A stretch of DNA of 64,000 nucleotides from Cyclobacteriaceae bacterium (lineage in GTDB: Bacteria > Bacteroidota > Bacteroidia > Cytophagales > Cyclobacteriaceae), in the NCBI GenBank assembly GCA_030584025.1, contig CP129487.1, positions 1,736,001 to 1,800,000 on the forward strand, in the 5' to 3' direction. This document shows, piece by piece, positions 47,301 to 56,300 of the stretch. Numbering within the stretch: position 1 is the first letter of the stretch; every line of letters begins with the position of its first letter. A model generated the notes under the pieces. It had not been told where the DNA came from. It worked only from the letters and a program-made list of their open reading frames with translations, and did not search any database. The position numbers and the translations under genes were made by a program.

Positions 47301-50300
47301 TTGAGTATTGAAATCAAAAGATACTCCCTGGCAAGTCTCTGAATCACTACCAGCAAAGGCAACGGGTGCCGGGGTTATCACCAATGTCATCTGATCATTT
47401 ACGCTTGTGCAACTTCCGTTACCATTTACCGTAAGGGTGAGGATAACATTACCGGTTTCGCCAACTCCCGGTGTATAACTTGGTGTTAGTGTACTCGCAT
47501 TTGCCAAGGTACCTGTACCATTGTGTGTCCACAACAACGAAGCAAACTGCGTTGCGGATGCTGGTGTAGCTTGTGTACTGAAATTGAAGGTAACACCCTG
47601 ACACGTTTCAGCATCGCTTCCTGCAGATACAGTGGGTTCAGGAGTAATCACCAAAGTCATTTGGTCGTTCACCGAGGCACAGCTTCCATTACCGATAGCC
47701 GTTAAGGTAAAAACAACATTTCCGGTCTCTCCAACACCAGGCTCGTACGTAGGTGTAAGTGTATTCGCGTTAAAGATGGTGCCTGTACCGGTGTGTGTCC
47801 AAAGTATAGATGAGAAATTTGATGCTGATGCTAAGGTTGCTTGTGTATTAAAGTTGAACGTTACTCCTTGGCACGTTTCCGCATCACTTCCTGCTGAAAC
47901 TAATGGTGCAGGAGTTATCGTCAGAACCATCTGATCGTTCACTGTGGCACAACTGCCATTTCCAGTTGCGGTTAAGGTAAAGGTTACACTTCCGGTTTCA
48001 CCTACACCTGGGGTATAGGTTGGTGTAAGCGTGTTGGCATTGGCTAAAGAACCTGTACCGGAAGTAGTCCATGTTATGGTATTGAAATTACTGGCTGAAG
48101 CAGGCGTTGTTTGCGTACTGAAAGCAAACGCCACACCCTGACAAGTTTCCGAATCACTTCCAGCAGATACAAGTACAGACGGAGTGATGTTCAAGATCAT
48201 CTGGTCATTAACACTAACGCAACTTCCGTTACCAGTGGCAGTAAGTGTGAAGGTGACAGCACCCGTTTCACCAACGCCTGGTGTATAAATGGGTGATAAT
48301 GTTGTTGCATTCACCAATGTTCCGGTTCCTGTGGTTGTCCATTGAATACTGCTGAATTGCGATGCGGTTGCCGGAGAAGCTTGTACTCCAAAATTAAACG
48401 TTACGCCCTGACAGGTTTCTTCATCACTTCCGGCAAATACCAATGGTGCCGGTGTAATGGTAAGCACCATCTGATCATTCAATGTGGCACAGCTGCCATT
48501 TCCGGTTGCTGTCAACGTAAAGATTACGCCACCCGTTTCGCCCACACCTGGTGTGTAGGTTGGTGTAAGTGTGTTGGCATTGGCCAATGATCCGGTACCA
48601 GAGGTAGTCCAGGTAATGGTATTGAAGTTACTTGCCGATGCCGGTGTTGCCTGTGTGGCGAAATTAAATGCAAGACCTTGACAGATTTCTGCATCGCTAC
48701 CTGCCGAAACAATAACTGCTGGTGTAATGGTCAGGGTCATCTGGTCATTTACATCTGCGCAACTGCCACCACCATCTGCCGTAAGGGTAAAGGTAACAAC
48801 ACCTGTTTCCCCAGGTTGAGGAATATATGTCGGTGTTAAAGTAGTCGCATTAAACAAGGAACCTGAACCGGTTGTTGTCCATAATAACGAAGCAAAATTG
48901 CTGGCTGATGCAGGAGTAGATTGAGAGGCAAAACTAAAATTCGATCCCTGACAAATTTCTGCGTCACTGCCCGCATTCACTATGGGAGCCGGAGTAATTT
49001 GCAATACCATGGCATCTTGCACAGCAGCACAAGAGCCATTTCCAGTTGCCGTTAAGGTGAACGTTACACTTCCTGTCTCTCCTATTCCAGGAGTATATGA
49101 TGGGGTTAACGTGTTGGCACCGGTCAGTGAACCCGTTCCTGTGGTTGTCCACAGCAAGGAAGCAAAATTGGTGGCGGTCGCCAGTGGTGCCTGCGTGCTG
49201 AAATCAAAGCTTGATCCCTCGCATATCTCCGCATCACCTCCCGCATTAACGGTTGGCGCTGGCGTAATCACCAAATCCATTTGATCCGATGCATTCGCGC
49301 AACTTCCCGTGCTGGTAACAAGTAAGGTAAAAGTAACGGTGCCTGTCTCTCCTGCTCCAGGCAAATATGTGGGGGCAATCGTATTTGGATTAAATAACGT
49401 TCCTGTTCCGGTATGCGACCAGGTTAATGTAGCATAATTGGAAGCAGAAGCCGGTGTCGCTTGAGTCGAGAAATTGAAAATTGCACCAGCGCATGTCTCA
49501 CTGTTACTACCTGCATCAACTGTGGGCAGCGGAGTTATGTTCAGAATCATCTGATCGGCAACATCTGCGCAAGTACCAATACCTTCAGCTGTTAGTGTAA
49601 ACGTTACTGGTCCGGTTTCACCTACGCCAGGTGTATAATTAGGTGTCAACGTTGTTGCATTCGTCAACACACCGGTTCCGGTAGTCGTCCATTGTAAGGA
49701 AGCAAAGTTTGAAGCGGTTGCAGGTGTTGACTGAGCAGTAAAATTAAAGACTGATCCTTCGCAAATTTCCTGATCACTTCCGGCATTCACTATCGGATTA
49801 GGAGACACCGTTACAAGAAGTGGTGCAGCCAACGTATTACACCCTGTGGCTGTGATGGTTTCAACTACCGATACTGAACCTGTACCGGCCGATGTCCAGG
49901 TAACAGAAATTTCGTTCGTACCAGCACCGCTATCTATCGTACCGCCAACAACCGTCCAGGCGTAGGTGTTCCCTCCAACATTTGGTGTTGAATACAACAC
50001 ACCCGTTTCTGTCCGACAAACATTATTGTTTCCTGCTATTACAGGAGTTGGATTCGGATTTATGGTAACGTTATAAACCGGAGTAACAGTTGTACATCCA
50101 CCCACTGTTTCGGTAAGTGTGAGGGTTCCTGGTCCTGCTGCACCCCAATCGACCGTTACGGTATTATTGGTTGATGATCCATCAATCGTACCACCAGTAA
50201 CATTCCAACTATAGATATTCCCTGCTGTAAATGGAGATGTGTAGACAACGTTTTGCTCATTCGCACAAACGGCATTATCACCGCTGATTACAGGGGCTGG

Positions 50301-53300
50301 TGTTGGATTAATCGTTACCGTGTAAACCGGGGTTGTTGTAATGCAACTACTTGATGGAACAACTTCAGTAACTTCAATAGTACCTGCACCAGCAGGCCCC
50401 CAATTAACCGTTATTGAATTGGTGCCTGCTCCGGCTACAATAGAACCTCCTGAGACTGACCATGTATATGTATTACCCGGTGAATTCGGTGTGGAATAAA
50501 TCACTCCGGCATCATTGGCACATACCACGTTGAGACCACTGATAACTGGCGTAGGTAACGTGTTGATATTTACATTAAAGATTGGGGTAGTAATAAAGCA
50601 ACCAGAGGCTGTTATCGTTTCCGTTAATTGAATCGTTCCGGTACCTGCTGCACCCCAATCCACAACAATGCTGTTTCCGTTTGATGAACCGTCAATCGTT
50701 CCTCCTGTTACCGCCCATGCATACGTATGTCCTGCAACAAGTGGAGTAGTGTAAACTTTGTTTTGTGCATTTTCGCAAACCGTATTATCACCAGTAATGG
50801 AAGGTGTTGGTATGGCTTCAATGGTTACGTTGTAAGGCGGAGTAGTGACTGTACAACTGCTGCTTACAATGAATTGTGTTACCGTAACTGATCCTGCGCC
50901 TGCAGCACCCCAATCCACGGTTATGGAGTTTGTACCTGCTCCTGCCACGATAGTTCCCCCCGATACAGACCAGGAATACAGATCACCTGGAACATTTGGT
51001 GTTGAATAAACAACGCCTGTTGTGTTCGCACAGACAGTGGCTAATCCACTGATAACAGGTGACGGAGAATTGTTGATAAGAATATTAAAATCCGGAGTAA
51101 GTGCGCTGCAACCCGTAGCGATTATGGTTTCCAAAACGGCTACTGTACCCGGGCCTGCTGCACCCCAATCCACAACGATGCTATTTCCATTTGATGGTCC
51201 GTCAATAGTTCCTCCCGATACCGTCCACGCATAAGTTCTTCCTGCGTTGAATGGTACAGAGTAGGTTATATTCTGCTCACCGGCACACACGCTGTTGTTA
51301 CCGCTGATGACAGGGGTAGGGTTCGCGTTAATCGTTACGTTGTAATTCGCTGTCGTGGTCGCACAGCCCGTAGCGGTGATCGTCTCGGTTACCCGAACGG
51401 TGCCGGCTCCTGCCGAGCCCCACGTTACCGTGATGCTGTTGCTGCCCTGGCCTGCAGTGATGGTTCCCCCATTCACCGTCCAGTTGAAGTTGTTGCCGGT
51501 GGCGCCTGTGGTGTACACCGCACCCGACTCATTGGCACAGGCTGTAGCCGGACCTGCAATCACCGGTGCCGGGTTGGCATTGATCGTTACGTTGTAGAAC
51601 GGTGTAGTTACCGAACACGTAGTGGCATCAATAATTTCCTGTAGTTGAACGGTGCCCGCTCCCGCTGCTCCCCACGTTACGGTGATGCTGTTGGTGCCTG
51701 CCCCTGCAGTAATCGCTCCGCCTGTTACCGACCAGTTATACGTTCTGCCTGCTGCGGCTGGCGTGCTATACACCACTCCGGTCTGATTTTCACACACACT
51801 GTTGTTGCCGCTGATAACAGGCGTAGGATTCGCGTTGATCGTGACGTTGTAATTCGCTGTGGTGGTTGCACAGCCCGTGGCCGCGATCGTCTCGGTTACC
51901 CGAACGGTGCCGGCTCCTGCCGAACCCCACGTTACCGTGATGCTGTTGCTGCCCTGGCCTGCGGTAATGGTTCCACCATTCACGGTCCAGTTGAAGTTGT
52001 TGCCGGTGGCACCCGTGGTGTACACCGCACCCGACTCATTGGCACAAGCCGTAGCCGGGCCAGCGATGGATGGTGCCGGGTTGGCATTGATCGTAACGTT
52101 GTAGAATGGTGTAGTTACCGAACACGAGGTCGCATCAATAATTTCCTGTAGTTGAACGGTGCCCGCTCCCGCTGCTCCCCACGTTACGGTGATGCTGTTG
52201 GTGCCTGCCCCTGCAGTAATCGCTCCGCCTGTTACCGACCAGTTATACGTTCTGCCTGCTGCGGCTGGCGTGCTATACACCACTCCGGTCTGATTTTCAC
52301 ACACACTGTTGTTGCCGCTGATAACAGGCGTAGGATTCGCGTTGATCGTGACGTTGTAGTTCGCAGTCGTGGTCGCACAGCCGGTGGCCGTGATTGTCTC
52401 AGTTACCCGAACGGTGCCTGCGCCTGCTGAACCCCACGTTACCGTGATGCTGTTCGTGCCCTGACCGGCAGTGATGGTTCCCCCATTCACGGTCCAGTTG
52501 AAGTTGTTGCCCGTGGCTGCTGTGGTATACACCGCACCCGTCTCATTCGCACAGGCCGTGGCCGGTCCTCCGATGGACGGTGCCGGGTTGGCGTTGATCG
52601 TTACGTTGTAGAGTGACGTGGTTACTGAACATAAAGTCGCATTGATAATCTCTTCTAATTCTACCGTGCCTGCGCCCGCTGCGCCCCACGTTACGGTGAT
52701 GCTGTTGGTGCCTGCCCCTGCAGTAATCGCTCCCCCTGTTACCGACCAGTTATACGTTCTGCCTGCTGCGGCTGGCGTGCTATACACTACTCCGGTCTGG
52801 TTCGCACACACGCTGTTGTTACCACTGATAACAGGCGTAGGATTCGCGTTGATCGTGACGTTGTAATTCGCTGTGGTGGTTGCACAGCCGGTGGCGGTGA
52901 TCGTCTCGGTTACCCGAACGGTGCCTGCGCCTGCTGAACCCCACGTTACCGTGATGCTGTTCGTGCCCTGACCGGCAGTGATGGTTCCCCCATTCACCGT
53001 CCAGTTGAAGTTGTTGCCCGTGGCTGCTGTGGTATACACCGCACCCGTCTCATTCGCACAGGCCGTGGCCGGACCAACGATGGATGGTGCCGGGTTGGCG
53101 TTAATCGTTACGTTGTAGAACGGTGTAGTTACCGAACACGTAGTGGCATCAATAATTTCCTGTAGTTGAACGGTGCCCGCTCCCGCTGCTCCCCACGTTA
53201 CGGTGATGCTGTTGGTGCCTGCCCCTGCAGTAATCGCTCCGCCTGTTACCGACCAGTTATACGTTCTGCCTGCTGCAGCTGGCGTGCTATACACTACTCC

Positions 53301-56300
53301 GGTCTGGTTCGCACACACGCTGTTGTTACCGCTGATGACAGGGGTTGGATTCGCGTTGATCGTGACGTTGTAATTCGCTGTGGTGGTTGCACAGCCCGTG
53401 GCCGCGATCGTCTCGGTTACCCGAACGGTGCCGGCTCCTGCCGAGCCCCACGTTACCGTGATGCTGTTGCTGCCCTGGCCTGCAGTGATGGTTCCCCCAT
53501 TCACTGTCCAGTTGAAGTTGTTGCCCGTGGCTGCTGTGGTATACACCGCACCCGTCTCATTCGCACAGGCCGTGGCCGGTCCTCCGATGGACGGTGCCGG
53601 GTTGGCGTTGATCGTTACGTTGTAGAGTGGCGTGGTTACTGAACATAAAGTCGCATTGATAATCTCTTCTAATTCTACCGTGCCTGCGCCCGCTGCGCCC
53701 CACGTTACCGTGATGCTGTTGGTGCCGGCTCCCGCTGTGATCGCTCCGCCAACTACGGTCCAGTTATACGTTCTGCCTGCTGCGGCTGGTGTGCTGTACA
53801 CCACTCCGGCCTGGTTCGCACACACGCTGTTGTTACCGCTGATAACAGGCGTAGGATTCGCATTGATCGTTACGTTGTAATTCGCAGTCGTGGTCGCACA
53901 ACCCGTAGCGGTGATCGTCTCGGTTACCCGAACGGTGCCTGCGCCTGCTGAACCCCACGTTACCGTGATGCTGTTCGTGCCCTGACCGGCAGTGATGGTT
54001 CCCCCATTCACTGTCCAGTTGAAGTTGTTGCCGGTGGCACCTGTGGTGTACACCGCACCCGACTCATTGGCACAGGCTGTAGCCGGACCTGCAATCACCG
54101 GTGCCGGGTTAGCATTAATCGTAACGTTGTAGAACGGTGTAGTTACCGAACACGTAGTGGCATCAATAATTTCCTGTAGTTGAACGGTGCCCGCTCCCGC
54201 TGCGCCCCACGTTACGGTGATGCTGTTGGTGCCGGCACCCGAGGTGATCGCTCCGCCAACCACGGTCCAGTTATACGTTCTGCCTGCTGCGGCTGGTGTA
54301 CTATACACGACTCCGGTTTGATTTTCACACACGCTGTTGTTGCCGCTGATAACCGGGGTCGGGTTCGCGTTGATCGTTACGTTGTAGTTCGCTGTCGTGG
54401 TTGCACAGCCCGTAGCGGTGATCGTCTCGGTTACCCGAACGGTGCCGGCTCCTGCCGAGCCCCACGTTACCGTGATGCTGTTGCTGCCCTGGCCTGCAGT
54501 GATGGTTCCGCCATTCACCGTCCAGTTGAAGTTGTTGCCGGTGGCACCTGTGGTGTACACCGCTCCCGACTCATTGGCACAGGCCGTGGCCGGGCCAACG
54601 ATGGATGGTGCCGGGTTGGCGTTAATCGTTACGTTGTAGAACGGTGTAGTTACCGAACACGTTGTCGCATCAATAATTTCCTGTAGTTGAACCGTACCCG
54701 CACCTGCTGCGCCCCACGTTACCGTGATGCTGTTGGTGCCGGCACCCGAGGTGATCGCTCCGCCAACCACGGTCCAGTTATACGTTCTGCCTGCTGCGGC
54801 TGGTGTACTATACACGACTCCGGTTTGATTTTCACACACGCTGTTGTTGCCGCTGATAACCGGGGTCGGGTTCGCGTTGATCGTTACGTTGTAGTTCGCT
54901 GTCGTGGTTGCACAGCCCGTAGCGGTGATCGTCTCGGTTACCCGAACGGTGCCGGCTCCTGCCGAGCCCCACGTTACCGTGATGCTGTTGCTGCCCTGGC
55001 CTGCAGTGATGGTTCCGCCATTCACCGTCCAGTTGAAGTTGTTGCCGGTGGCACCTGTGGTGTACACCGCTCCCGACTCATTGGCACAGGCCGTGGCCGG
55101 GCCAACGATGGATGGTGCCGGGTTGGCGTTAATCGTTACGTTGTAGAACGGTGTAGTTACCGAACACGTTGTCGCATCAATAATTTCCTGTAGTTGAACC
55201 GTACCCGCACCTGCTGCGCCCCACGTTACCGTGATGCTGTTGGTGCCGGCACCCGAGGTGATCGCTCCGCCAACCACGGTCCAGTTATACGTTCTGCCTG
55301 CTGCGGCTGGTGTACTATACACGACTCCGGTTTGATTTTCACACACGCTGTTGTTACCACTGATAACAGGGGTAGGATTCGCGTTGATCGTTACGTTGTA
55401 ATTCGCTGTGGTGGTCGCACAGCCGGTGGCCGTGATCGTCTCGGTTACCCGAACGGTACCGGCTCCTGCTGAACCCCACGTTACCGTGATGCTGTTGCTA
55501 CCCTGGCCTGCGGTGATGGTTCCCCCATTCACTGTCCAGTTGAAGTTGTTGCCGGTGGCACCTGTGGTGTACACCGCACCCGACTCATTGGCACAGGCTG
55601 TAGCCGGACCTGCAATCACCGGTGCCGGGTTAGCATTAATCGTAACGTTGTAGAACGGTGTAGTTACCGAACACGTAGTGGCATCAATAATTTCCTGTAG
55701 TTGAACGGTGCCCGCTCCCGCTGCGCCCCACGTTACGGTGATGCTGTTGGTGCCGGCACCCGAGGTGATCGCTCCGCCAACCACGGTCCAGTTATACGTT
55801 CTGCCTGCTGCGGCTGGTGTACTATACACGACTCCGGTTTGATTTTCACACACGCTGTTGTTGCCGCTGATAACCGGGGTCGGGTTCGCGTTGATCGTTA
55901 CGTTGTAGTTCGCTGTCGTGGTTGCACAGCCCGTAGCGGTGATCGTCTCGGTTACCCGAACGGTGCCGGCTCCTGCCGAGCCCCACGTTACCGTGATGCT
56001 GTTGCTGCCCTGGCCTGCAGTGATGGTTCCGCCATTCACCGTCCAGTTGAAGTTGTTGCCGGTGGCACCTGTGGTGTACACCGCTCCCGACTCATTGGCA
56101 CAGGCCGTGGCCGGGCCAACGATGGATGGTGCCGGGTTGGCGTTAATCGTTACGTTGTAGAACGGTGTAGTTACCGAACACGTTGTCGCATCAATAATTT
56201 CCTGTAGTTGAACCGTACCCGCACCTGCTGCGCCCCACGTTACCGTGATGCTGTTGGTGCCGGCACCCGAGGTGATCGCTCCGCCAACCACGGTCCAGTT

